A stretch of 11,034 nt of DNA from Ruminococcus sp. (GTDB lineage Bacteria; Bacillota; Clostridia; Oscillospirales; Acutalibacteraceae), in NCBI GenBank assembly GCA_017380355.1, contig JAFOED010000102.1, positions 1 to 11,034 of the forward strand. The letters run 5' to 3'. Shown piece by piece: positions 1-5,538 of this stretch. The first letter of the stretch is position 1, and each line of letters begins with the position of its first letter. The notes beneath the pieces were generated by a model, which did not search any database, had not been told where the DNA came from, and worked only from the letters and a program-made list of their open reading frames with translations. The translations under genes were made by a program, and so were the position numbers.

Positions 1-33
1 ACAGGATGATTCAATACGAATGTTACGTTAACA

Positions 34-80
34 ACCCCTCAGTCAGCTACGCTGACAGCTCCCCTTGCACAGGGGAGCCT
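34..80. repeat. Two-hairpin intergenic repeat-like element
   Basis: Two perfect inverted repeats lie side by side. GTCAGC (42-47) pairs with GCTGAC (51-56) around a 3-base loop, and GCTCCCCT (58-65) pairs with AGGGGAGC (71-78) around TGCAC. The wording, a CCCCTCAGTCAGC lead-in followed by a CTCCCC/GGGGAG hairpin, is one I recall as a multi-copy intergenic element in gut Oscillospiraceae and Faecalibacterium genomes. Only one copy is visible here, so repeat status rests on recollection. No convincing gene is seen in 1-217; the open frame at 6-308 overlaps the terminators and the phosphatase gene and looks spurious. Confidence 0.5.
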
Positions 81-126
81 TTCCCTTGTATCATTTGTAT
101 TTCTTTTTATCGGTTAACCTTTTGGG

Positions 127-151
127 AACCACGCGACTATCGCGTGGTTTT
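127..151 (+). terminator. Rho-independent terminator hairpin
   Basis: A perfect 9-bp stem, AACCACGCG (127-135) with CGCGTGGTT (141-149), closes the loop ACTAT and is followed by a short T run broken by C. It would end a rightward transcript from a gene left of the window. The T tract is short, so its strength is uncertain. Confidence 0.55.
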
Positions 152-164
152 CATTATACAACAA

Positions 165-198
165 AAAAGGCTGGCGGAGTTTTTTCCGCCAGCCTTTT
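165..198 (-). terminator. Bidirectional terminator after the HAD phosphatase gene
   Basis: A 14-bp perfect stem pairs 165-178 (AAAAGGCTGGCGGA) with 185-198, with a T-rich 6-base loop. On the minus strand it sits about 20 bases past the phosphatase stop codon and is followed by T residues, so it should end that leftward transcript. It also has a T run on the plus side and could work in both directions. Confidence 0.85.
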
Positions 199-217
199 AC
201 GTTTTTATAACTTATTT

Positions 218-850
218 TTATTCACTTAAAAGTTCATCTGCGATGGTTTTTATTTCTCCAAAAGAATTTATAACCGCGTCGTATGAATCGACCTCGCCGA
301 AGCCGTAGGACGCGTAAACAAACGAAATACCAGCTTCTTTTGCGGCGTTTTCGTCGCTTTTCGTGTCGCCGACGTAAATAGCTTTTTCAAAGCCGTTGCG
401 ACTTATAACAAGAGCTATATTCTCGCCTTTTGAAAGAGGACTCGAACCTGCACACTCGAAGTCGGTCAGCAGTTCCCTGAGGCTATAATATTCTAAGAAA
501 GAATTAAGGTATCCACTCTGACAATTGCTCACTATCGCGAGTTTATATTTCTCTTTTAGAATTTTGAGTGTATCAACAACCCCGTCGTACATATTAGCGC
601 CGTGTTTTTTCAGATACTCCTGCTCGCACTTAAAAATCTCGTTTATAAGGCTTTCTGCTTCAGCTTTTTTAACTGAGACAAAGAAATCATCCATAAACTG
701 TGCTTTGTTTTTTCCCATCAGCGAGCTCATAATTTCCTTAGTCATTTTAAGCCTTGGACACCTTCTGCTCAGCACCGAGTTCCAAATTTTCACGACCACG
801 TCGCTTGTGTCCCACAGCGTTCCGTCTAAATCAAAAATAACAGCTTTCAT
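218..850 (-). CDS. HAD-superfamily hydrolase, phosphoglycolate-phosphatase-like
   Basis: This 210-residue protein is a complete haloacid-dehalogenase-family phosphatase, probably cytosolic and acting on a small phosphorylated metabolite. The motifs are in order: motif I DLDGT with nucleophile D7 and acid/base D9, motif II S108 in IVSNC, motif III K141, and motif IV GDTKSD with D162 and D166 as Mg ligands. Residues of roughly 15-85 form the helical cap of the Gph/PgmB-type (subfamily I) enzymes. The ATG at 850 is preceded on the minus strand by GGTGAT a few bases upstream, a weak but plausible ribosome site. The gene is divergent from the sensor operon and has its own terminator, so a link to hydrogenase function is not supported. 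The substrate cannot be told from sequence; phosphoglycolate, beta-phosphoglucomutase-like or nucleotide activities are all possible. Confidence 0.88.
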   Translation of the reverse strand: MKAVIFDLDGTLWDTSDVVVKIWNSVLSRRCPRLKMTKEIMSSLMGKNKAQFMDDFFVSVKKAEAESLINEIFKCEQEYLKKHGANMYDGVVDTLKILKEKYKLAIVSNCQSGYLNSFLEYYSLRELLTDFECAGSSPLSKGENIALVISRNGFEKAIYVGDTKSDENAAKEAGISFVYASYGFGEVDSYDAVINSFGEIKTIADELLSE

Positions 851-865
851 AATATCACCGAAACT

Positions 866-894
866 ATTATATCACCAAAGTGTAGTTTTGAAAA
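866..894 (-). promoter_or_regulatory. Possible promoter for the HAD phosphatase gene
   Basis: On the minus strand a perfect TATAAT (+ bases 866-871) lies 17 bases from TTTTCA (+ bases 889-894), which matches the -35 consensus at four of six positions. The predicted leader is only about ten bases. It rests on pattern match alone. Confidence 0.45.
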
Positions 895-943
895 CGCTGA
901 ATTTCTCCGTCATTTTTCACATAATAATGATGTAATCTTTGTG

Positions 944-972
944 TAGAATTATTGCAGTTTGTATGGTACAAT
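944..972 (+). promoter_or_regulatory. Probable promoter of the sensor operon
   Basis: TACAAT (967-972) is preceded by TG one base upstream, giving an extended -10, and sits 17 bases after a weak -35, TAGAAT (944-949). The predicted start is near 979, about 25 bases before the first gene. The layout (TAGAxx, 17-base spacer, TGn extended -10) is the same as at the hydrogenase operon promoter (4383-4411). Confidence 0.5.
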
Positions 973-989
973 ATTTTTATATGTATAGG

Positions 990-998
990 AAAGGGTGA
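990..998 (+). promoter_or_regulatory. Ribosome binding site that sets the start of the first DRTGG gene
   Basis: AAAGGGTGA lies 5 bases before the ATG at 1004. The alternative GTG at 995 is inside this Shine-Dalgarno sequence, so the ATG at 1004 is the better start. Confidence 0.6.
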
Positions 999-1003
999 CC
1001 ATA

Positions 1004-1351
1004 ATGGTAATCAAAGACATAATAGATATCTTAGAGGGCGAAGTTATCTGCGAGGGTGACCTCAACCACGAAATCAAAACCGCGTGTGGCTCAGATATGA
1101 TGAGCGACGTTTTAGCGTTTGTAAAGGACCAGTCTGTACTGCTCACAGGTTTAGTAAACCCTCAGGTAGTGCGTACTGCTGAGATGATGGATATGGCGTG
1201 CATCGTTTTTGTCAGAGGCAAGACTCCTGACCAGTCTATCATCGATTTAGCAAAAGCAAGGGACATCACCCTTATCAAGACCCGTTTCAGAATGTTCACA
1301 GCGTGTGGTCTGCTTTATTCAAACGGTCTTTCAGGAGGCTGTGACGTATGA
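1004..1351 (+). CDS. DRTGG-domain protein, first copy
   Basis: The product is a 115-residue single-domain cytosolic protein that I assign to the DRTGG family, a small alpha/beta domain also found between CBS domains in some family II pyrophosphatases and in phosphotransacetylase-like proteins. Visible hallmarks are the opening IKDIIDILEGEVICEGDL, the central GSDMMSDVLAFVKDQSVLLTG, and a strand CIVFVRGK followed by a helix and a second strand. There is no membrane segment and no obvious catalytic triad, so a ligand-binding or partner role is more likely than an enzymatic one; this is inference. Its stop overlaps the next start in ATGA, indicating translational coupling. A divergent paralog sits after the sensory hydrogenase (3099-3428), and comparable clusters in other Clostridia carry the same pair, as I recall. 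The function of this family is not established. Confidence 0.82.
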   Translation: MVIKDIIDILEGEVICEGDLNHEIKTACGSDMMSDVLAFVKDQSVLLTGLVNPQVVRTAEMMDMACIVFVRGKTPDQSIIDLAKARDITLIKTRFRMFTACGLLYSNGLSGGCDV

Positions 1352-1776
1352 GCGCAATTCACTTAAGATACGAAGTACCGGGTGACGATTTCACCCGTGC
1401 AGGTGAGGCTTCAGGCGCTGTGAAAAAGCGTCTCAAGGCTTTGGGTTATAATTCAGACGCAATAAGACGCGTAGCAATAGCTATGTACGAAGCTGAAATC
1501 AATATGGTTATCCACGCTGACGGCGGATACTGCGACGTTGACATCTACCCTGACAAGGTCGAGATTTTACTCGCCGACAAGGGTCCTGGTATTCCTGACG
1601 TTGAAAAAGCAATGCAGGCGGGATTTTCTACTGCGCCTGACAACGTGCGAAACTTAGGTTTCGGCGCAGGTATGGGTTTACCTAACATCAAGAAATACAC
1701 CGACGATATGCGTATTGAAACCGAAATCGGTGTCGGCACAAACCTGTATCTCACAGTGCGTGTAAACGCAGAATAA
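1348..1776 (+). CDS. RsbW/SpoIIAB-like ATP-binding protein
   Basis: A 142-residue stand-alone GHKL ATPase domain resembling the anti-sigma/serine-protein kinases RsbW and SpoIIAB. The N box is E48-A-E-I-N52 with H56, the G1 box is D77-K-G-P-G-I-P, and the glycine-rich lid LGFGAGMGLPN spans 103-113. The length is normal for this family. Family members bind ATP and phosphorylate an STAS-domain anti-anti-sigma partner or hold a sigma factor, but no STAS protein, sigma factor or PP2C phosphatase is present here. The start at 1348 overlaps the preceding stop, with AGGAGG at 1333-1338 well placed. Its position directly before the sensory hydrogenase suggests it passes on redox or H2 status; this is inferred from context. 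Confidence 0.85.
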   Translation: MSAIHLRYEVPGDDFTRAGEASGAVKKRLKALGYNSDAIRRVAIAMYEAEINMVIHADGGYCDVDIYPDKVEILLADKGPGIPDVEKAMQAGFSTAPDNVRNLGFGAGMGLPNIKKYTDDMRIETEIGVGTNLYLTVRVNAE

Positions 1777-1794
1777 AACTACTAAAATTTACAT

Positions 1795-1802
1795 AAGAGG
1801 TG
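1795..1802 (+). promoter_or_regulatory. Ribosome binding site that sets the sensory hydrogenase start
   Basis: AAGAGGTG ends 6 bases before the ATG at 1809. The GTG at 1800 lies inside it and is therefore unlikely to be the start, which shortens the protein by three residues. Confidence 0.6.
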
Positions 1803-1808
1803 TGGAAA

Positions 1809-3086
1809 ATGCAAAAGTATTTTCACTCCGTAGAGCTAGAGGCAGACAAGTGCTGTGGATGTACTAACTGCTTGAAGCGTTGCCCTACTGAAGCTATACG
1901 CGTCCACGACGGAAAGGCTACTATCCTCAGCGACAGATGTATAGACTGTGGCGAGTGCATCCGCATTTGTCCTCATAGAGCAAAGCGCGCCCACTCTACC
2001 CCTATTGAAGAAATTGAAAATTATATAATCAAGGTTGCTATACCTGCTCCTGCACTTTTCGGACAGTTTTCTAACCTTGACGATATCGACTTTGTTTTAA
2101 ACGGGCTCTTAGCTTTAGGATTTGACGTTATCTTTGAGGTTTCCCGTGCGGCAGAGCTTGTTTCTGAAGCCACACGAAAGCTTATCAGAGAAGGAAAACT
2201 CAAAACTCCTATCATCAGCTCTGCGTGTCCTGCTGTCGTAAGACTTATAAAAATCCGCTTCCCTGACTTGTGCGAAAACGTAATGCCGGTACTCGCTCCG
2301 ATGGAGATTGCGGCACGTCTTGCACGAGAAGAAGTGAAAAAGCACACAGGACTTGAAGACAAAGACATCGGTGTGTTCTTCATCACTCCTTGTGCGGCTA
2401 AAGTGACAGAGATTTCATCTCCTACAACAGGCGAAAAATCCGCGTGTAATGGCGCGATTGCTATTTCTAAAATTTACCCACAACTTACTCAGGCGATGGA
2501 TAAGTTAAAGGTTATTGAACCAATAGCTAATTCAGGATTAATCGGTGTCGGCTGGGCGACAAGCGGTGGCGAAAGTGCCGCTATGCTCGGCGATAAGTAC
2601 CTCGCTGCCGACGGAATAGAAAACGTCATACGAGTACTCGAGGGACTTGAAGACGATAAAATCCGCGACGTCCACTTTGTTGAGCTTAACGCGTGTAGTG
2701 GCGGTTGTGTCGGCGGTATCTTAAACGTCGAGAATCCGTACGTCGCACAAGCGCGTATACACAATCTTCGAAAGTACCTTCCTGTGTCGCTTAACCACCT
2801 CGACTCTGACTTTGACATTAACGAGTTTATGTGGAAAGGCGAGCTTGAATTCAGCGGTGAGGGCTTCCGTCTTGACGAAGATATTTTCAAAGCTATGGAC
2901 AAAATGGAGCAGATGGAGAAAATCTGTGAAACGCTTCCTGGTCTTGACTGTGGCTCGTGCGGTGCTCCAACCTGCCGTGCTATGGCAGAAGACATCGTTA
3001 AAGGTATCGCGAAAGAAACCGACTGTATCCACAAATTAAAAAAGCACATTCAGAATGTCTACGAACAACTTAAAGGCACTTTCTGA
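1809..3086 (+). CDS. hydS: Putative sensory [FeFe]-hydrogenase without PAS domain
   Basis: A 425-residue cytosolic protein. It begins with two [4Fe-4S] ferredoxin motifs (C15, C18, C21, C25 and C44, C47, C50, C54). An H-cluster domain follows with all three signatures in altered form: L1 SSACP (C140), L2 TPCAAK (C195, K198), L3 ELNACSGGCVGG (C296, C300). A139 occupies the place of the proton-transfer cysteine of catalytic enzymes, and T193 replaces the methionine of MPCxxK. The C-terminal domain carries C381, C384, C389 and C406 in the exact Cx2Cx4Cx16C spacing I recall for putative sensory group C and D enzymes. Group C proteins normally continue into a PAS domain, whereas this one stops about 19 residues after C406, so group D is the better fit. 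Low turnover and an H2- or redox-sensing role are inferred from these substitutions and from the signalling neighbours. The extra C16 next to the first cluster is unexplained. Confidence 0.88.
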   Translation: MQKYFHSVELEADKCCGCTNCLKRCPTEAIRVHDGKATILSDRCIDCGECIRICPHRAKRAHSTPIEEIENYIIKVAIPAPALFGQFSNLDDIDFVLNGLLALGFDVIFEVSRAAELVSEATRKLIREGKLKTPIISSACPAVVRLIKIRFPDLCENVMPVLAPMEIAARLAREEVKKHTGLEDKDIGVFFITPCAAKVTEISSPTTGEKSACNGAIAISKIYPQLTQAMDKLKVIEPIANSGLIGVGWATSGGESAAMLGDKYLAADGIENVIRVLEGLEDDKIRDVHFVELNACSGGCVGGILNVENPYVAQARIHNLRKYLPVSLNHLDSDFDINEFMWKGELEFSGEGFRLDEDIFKAMDKMEQMEKICETLPGLDCGSCGAPTCRAMAEDIVKGIAKETDCIHKLKKHIQNVYEQLKGTF

Positions 3087-3098
3087 TTCGGAGTTACT

Positions 3099-3428
3099 AT
3101 GAATATCAAAGAAGCTGTAGAAAAACTTAATCTTAAAATACTTGTAGAAGGCGATATGGACCGCGAAATCACCGATTGCTACATCGGCGATTTGCTTTCA
3201 TGGGTTATGGGCAGAGCGGGTGAAGACTCAATCTGGCTTACTGTTATGGGAAACATAAACGCTGTGGCGGTAGCAACGCTTGCTGACGTTTCGTGCATCG
3301 TGCTCGTTGAAAACTCTACTTTAGACGAAGAAGCGAAAGTAAAAGCTCAGACTCACGGTGTTACTATCCTCTCTACTGAGAAGAACGCGTACAACCTCGC
3401 TACAGAAATCTACGAGTTATTAAAATAA
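3099..3428 (+). CDS. DRTGG-domain protein, second copy
   Basis: A 109-residue protein that is a clear but divergent paralog of the first DRTGG protein. They share the opening helix, an EGD(M/L)xxEI turn, a helix leading into an LT-containing strand, a conserved CIV(L/F)V strand near residues 67-71, and the closing strand TILST. The usual GSDMMSDVL stretch here reads YIGDLLSWVM, so the putative ligand-facing loop differs between the two copies. GGAG at 3090-3093 lies 5 bases before the ATG. The gene starts 12 bases after the sensory hydrogenase stop and ends 1 base before the PHP gene, so all are likely one transcript. A heterodimer with the first copy, or distinct ligands for each copy, are both possible; neither can be decided from sequence. 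Confidence 0.8.
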   Translation: MNIKEAVEKLNLKILVEGDMDREITDCYIGDLLSWVMGRAGEDSIWLTVMGNINAVAVATLADVSCIVLVENSTLDEEAKVKAQTHGVTILSTEKNAYNLATEIYELLK

Positions 3429-3429
3429 A

Positions 3430-4143
3430 ATGAAGTACTACTACGATTTACACCTGCACTCGTGCTTGTCGCCGTGCGGTGATGAGGATATGACCCCTAA
3501 TAATATCGTCGGTATGAGCAAGCTCTTAGGACTTGATGTAATAGCGCTTACTGACCACAACAGCGTTTTAAATTGCGAAGCTGTGATGAAAGTAGGTGCT
3601 GAAAACAACCTGTGCGTTATCCCTGGTATGGAGCTGACAACTGGGGAAGAAATCCACGTCGTGTGCCTTTTCCCTACTTTAGAGAAAGCACTTTCGTGGA
3701 ATGATTACGTCAAAGAGCACCAGATGCAGTTTCCTAACCGCGCTGATATTTACGGTCGTCAGGTTATTATGAACGAAAAAGACGAAGAAACAGGCGAGGT
3801 TGAAAACCTGCTGATACTAGCGACTGACATCTCGGTTATGGACGTTAAGCGTTTGGTCGAAAGCTACGACGGTGTGTGCTACCCTGCCCACATCAACCGC
3901 GACAGTATGTCAATTATAGCGTCTTTAGGTGACATTCCGCCTGAGTGTGATTTTACGTGCTGTGAAGTTTCGTCTTCCGGTGACGTCGAAAAACTCAGAA
4001 ATGCATATCCGATTTTAAACGATATGCTCATCGTCAGGGACTCTGACGCACACTATCTGCAGAATATGAAAGACGCACAAAACTACTTCGAGCTTGACTC
4101 ACTCTCTGTTGAATCAGTGCTCGAAAAACTGAAAAATAAATAG
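3430..4143 (+). CDS. PHP-domain metal-dependent phosphoesterase
   Basis: A 237-residue stand-alone PHP (polymerase and histidinol phosphatase) domain. Metal-ligand motifs are intact: H8-x-H10 in DLHLHS, D42-H43 in LTDHNS, E68 in GMELT, H76, H154 in YPAHIN, and D206-x-H208 in RDSDAH. Family members hydrolyse phosphomonoesters or nucleotide phosphodiesters using two or three metals. The substrate here is unknown. The ATG follows the previous stop after a single base and has no good Shine-Dalgarno sequence of its own, so translation probably depends on coupling to the DRTGG gene. It is the last gene of the sensor operon, and a terminator follows within 10 bases. Its pairing with DRTGG domains, which in other proteins sit in nucleotide-responsive regions, makes a nucleotide substrate attractive but unproven. 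Confidence 0.87.
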   Translation: MKYYYDLHLHSCLSPCGDEDMTPNNIVGMSKLLGLDVIALTDHNSVLNCEAVMKVGAENNLCVIPGMELTTGEEIHVVCLFPTLEKALSWNDYVKEHQMQFPNRADIYGRQVIMNEKDEETGEVENLLILATDISVMDVKRLVESYDGVCYPAHINRDSMSIIASLGDIPPECDFTCCEVSSSGDVEKLRNAYPILNDMLIVRDSDAHYLQNMKDAQNYFELDSLSVESVLEKLKNK

Positions 4144-4152
4144 TTATGTAAG

Positions 4153-4208
4153 ACTCCTCTGCAAGGCTGCGCCTACTTTTCGGTGCAATGCAGGGGAGTT
4201 TTTGTTTT
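4153..4208 (+). terminator. Rho-independent terminator of the sensor operon
   Basis: An 11-bp stem with one G-T pair joins ACTCCTCTGCA (4153-4163) to TGCAGGGGAGT (4189-4199), and a run TTTTTGTTTTT follows. The loop contains a small GGC/GCC hairpin. It lies 10 bases past the PHP stop codon and separates the sensor operon from the hydrogenase operon. Confidence 0.88.
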
Positions 4209-4263
4209 TATATCAGCATCGGATTTTGTTTATATTTCCGATTTAGAATTATAAGCGTTTTCA

Positions 4264-4279
4264 TTGTAACATCATACAA
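4264..4279. promoter_or_regulatory. Candidate operator, TTGTA-N6-TACAA
   Basis: A perfect 5+5 inverted repeat, TTGTA ACATCA TACAA, lies about 105 bases upstream of the predicted -35 of the hydrogenase operon. It recalls the outer ends of Rex (NADH-sensing repressor) sites but is two bases shorter than the usual 18-base form, and it is far upstream for a simple repressor site. Low-confidence candidate. Confidence 0.25.
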
Positions 4280-4288
4280 GCGCTTTCG

Positions 4289-4310
4289 ACGGTTAGCTCG
4301 TGCTAACTGT
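4289..4310. repeat. Near-perfect inverted repeat around GTTAGC/GCTAAC
   Basis: GTTAGC (4292-4297) and GCTAAC (4302-4307) pair perfectly around TCGT. The stem extends to nine pairs with one G-T wobble when the flanking ACG and TGT are included. No T run follows on the plus strand, so it is not a typical terminator. It may be an operator or part of a dispersed intergenic element. Confidence 0.45.
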
Positions 4311-4382
4311 CACTATTTACAAAAAGTTTGATATTTTATTGACATTCTTACTGTTTTTTGCCTCGTTTTTCGTCTTTTTGTA

Positions 4383-4411
4383 TAGACATCTGACGCTTTT
4401 TGTGCTATAAT
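4383..4411 (+). promoter_or_regulatory. Strong predicted promoter of the hydrogenase operon
   Basis: TAGACA (4383-4388, five of six consensus bases) is followed after exactly 17 bases by a perfect TATAAT (4406-4411), with TGC immediately before it as an extended -10. The predicted start near 4418 leaves a leader of about 65 bases before hydC. A second, weaker TGCTACAAT lies at 4440-4448 without a good -35. The strength fits an abundantly expressed catabolic operon. Confidence 0.75.
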
Positions 4412-4483
4412 TTATGCGTGTGCATATACGAATTTTTTTTGCTACAATTCAAGTACATAATTTTCTAATCAGGAGGAAAAAAG

Positions 4484-4981
4484 ATGCTTAAAAAAATCAG
4501 TAGTATCCCATTTGCGGGTACACCTGAGCAGGAAGCAGAGCTCAAAAAGGTTATCGCTAAACACATCGATGATCCGGGCGCTGTAATGCCTGTACTTCAG
4601 GAGGCACAGGGTATCTACGGCTATCTTCCAATCGAGGTTCAGACTATGATTGCAGAAGGCCTTAATGTCCCACTCGAAGAGGTTTACGGCGTATCTACTT
4701 TCTACTCTCAGTTCGCTTTGTCCCCTAAGGGCAAGTACAACATCTCTGTATGTATGGGTACAGCATGCTACGTTAAGGGTTCAGGAGACGTTTTAAACAA
4801 GCTCTCCGAAGAGCTCGGTATCGAAGCAGAAGAGTGTACACTTGACGGTCAGTTCTCACTTACTGCTTGTCGTTGTATCGGTGCTTGCGGTCTTGCACCT
4901 GTTATCACTATCAACGACGATGTATACGGACGACTCACAGCAGATATGATTCCGGACATTCTTGCAAAATACAAGGACTAA
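4484..4981 (+). CDS. hydC: HydC, NuoE-like [2Fe-2S] subunit of NAD-linked hydrogenase
   Basis: A 165-residue thioredoxin-fold [2Fe-2S] subunit of the 24-kDa (NuoE) family, forming the small subunit of the cytosolic HydABC complex. The cluster cysteines are C90 and C95 (CMGTAC) and C131 and C135 (CIGAC); C129 is an additional nearby cysteine. The N-terminal helical half (residues 12-75, including the GYLP and FYSQF stretches) is typical of the family, and the length is normal. AGGAGG at 4471-4476 sits 7 bases before the ATG, an excellent ribosome site. It is the first gene of the operon and directly follows the strong promoter. In bifurcating hydrogenases of this kind the subunit contacts HydB near the flavin; that role is taken from family knowledge. 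Confidence 0.93.
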   Translation: MLKKISSIPFAGTPEQEAELKKVIAKHIDDPGAVMPVLQEAQGIYGYLPIEVQTMIAEGLNVPLEEVYGVSTFYSQFALSPKGKYNISVCMGTACYVKGSGDVLNKLSEELGIEAEECTLDGQFSLTACRCIGACGLAPVITINDDVYGRLTADMIPDILAKYKD

Positions 4982-4984
4982 TTT

Positions 4985-5536
4985 ATGAGAGAGTTATCTC
5001 TTAACGTCATGGACATTGCACAAAACTCAGTCACCGCGAACGCTTCGCTTATCACAATAACGGTAAATGAAAGCGACAAAGACGACTTCCTCGATATTTT
5101 TATCGAAGATAACGGAAAAGGTATGACTAAAGAGCAGGTGCAAAGTGTCATAGACCCGTTTTTCACCACGCGTAAAACACGAAAAGTCGGTTTGGGTATT
5201 CCGCTTTTTAAAATGGCTGCAGAGCAGACAGGCGGTTATCTCACTATTGAATCACAAGTCGGCATCGGCACAAAAGTGCACGCACATTTTGTCAAATCCA
5301 GTGTGGATATGACCCCACTTGGAGACATAAACTCGACTGTGAAGATTCTTATCCAGTGTAACCCATGCCTTGACTTTGTGTTTAACCACTCGACAGATAT
5401 TGGCGAGTTTACGCTTGACACCCGAGAACTTCGGGAAGTCTTAGGTGAAGATGTACCGCTTTCTACTCCTGACGTACTCGAGTGGATCGGCGGATTTTTA
5501 GAAGAACAATCTGACATAATATACGGAGGTGCTTAA
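4985..5536 (+). CDS. Orphan histidine-kinase-type ATPase domain in the hydrogenase operon
   Basis: This 183-residue protein starts directly with a GHKL ATPase domain: N box D10-I-A-Q-N14, G1 box D42-N-G-K-G-M, F box P58-F-F-T-T, lid G69-L-G-I-P, and GIGTKV near 93-98. There is no dimerisation/phosphoacceptor histidine domain, no sensor domain and no membrane segment. The C-terminal 75 residues (from about T110) do not match a domain I recognise and contain two cysteines, in CNPC. It begins 3 bases after the hydC stop with a modest AAGGA ribosome site. Its arginine codons include CGA and CGG (three of five), which I did not see in hydB or hydA. A gene of this type occurs between hydC and hydB in related bacteria, as I recall, but its task is unknown; regulation or assembly of the complex is conjecture. 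Confidence 0.85.
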   Translation: MRELSLNVMDIAQNSVTANASLITITVNESDKDDFLDIFIEDNGKGMTKEQVQSVIDPFFTTRKTRKVGLGIPLFKMAAEQTGGYLTIESQVGIGTKVHAHFVKSSVDMTPLGDINSTVKILIQCNPCLDFVFNHSTDIGEFTLDTRELREVLGEDVPLSTPDVLEWIGGFLEEQSDIIYGGA

Positions 5537-5538
5537 AG

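Larger units (their letters stand above)
4209..4382. other. Non-coding stretch with clustered inverted repeats
   Basis: No gene is seen between the terminator and the hydrogenase promoter. The stretch instead holds several inverted repeats: ATCGGA/TCCGAT (4218-4223 with 4237-4242), AAGCG/CGCTT (4253-4257 with 4281-4285) enclosing TTGTA-N6-TACAA (4264-4279), and GTTAGC/GCTAAC (4292-4307). They may be operators, a remnant of a dispersed repeat, or chance. The lower part (4310-4382) is T-rich and lacks other structure; a TTGACA at 4339-4344 has no matching -10. Confidence 0.5.

Noticed and set aside
6..308. Open frame of 100 codons on the plus strand at the left edge
   Set aside because: It runs through the tandem hairpins, both terminators and the 3' end of the HAD gene, has no recognisable domain, and its composition looks like read-through of non-coding DNA.
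923..953. AATAAT/ATTATT inverted repeat upstream of the sensor operon
   Set aside because: Six AT-only base pairs across a 19-base gap are expected by chance in such AT-rich sequence.
4264..4279. TTGTA-N6-TACAA as a Rex site
   Set aside because: The outer TTGT/ACAA ends match, but the spacing is two bases shorter than the usual 18-base Rex site, and it lies about 105 bases upstream of the -35. Kept only as a low-confidence operator candidate.
4339..4367. TTGACA at 4339 as the hydrogenase operon -35
   Set aside because: There is no -10-like hexamer 16 to 18 bases downstream; the TAGACA/TATAAT pair at 4383-4411 is far better.
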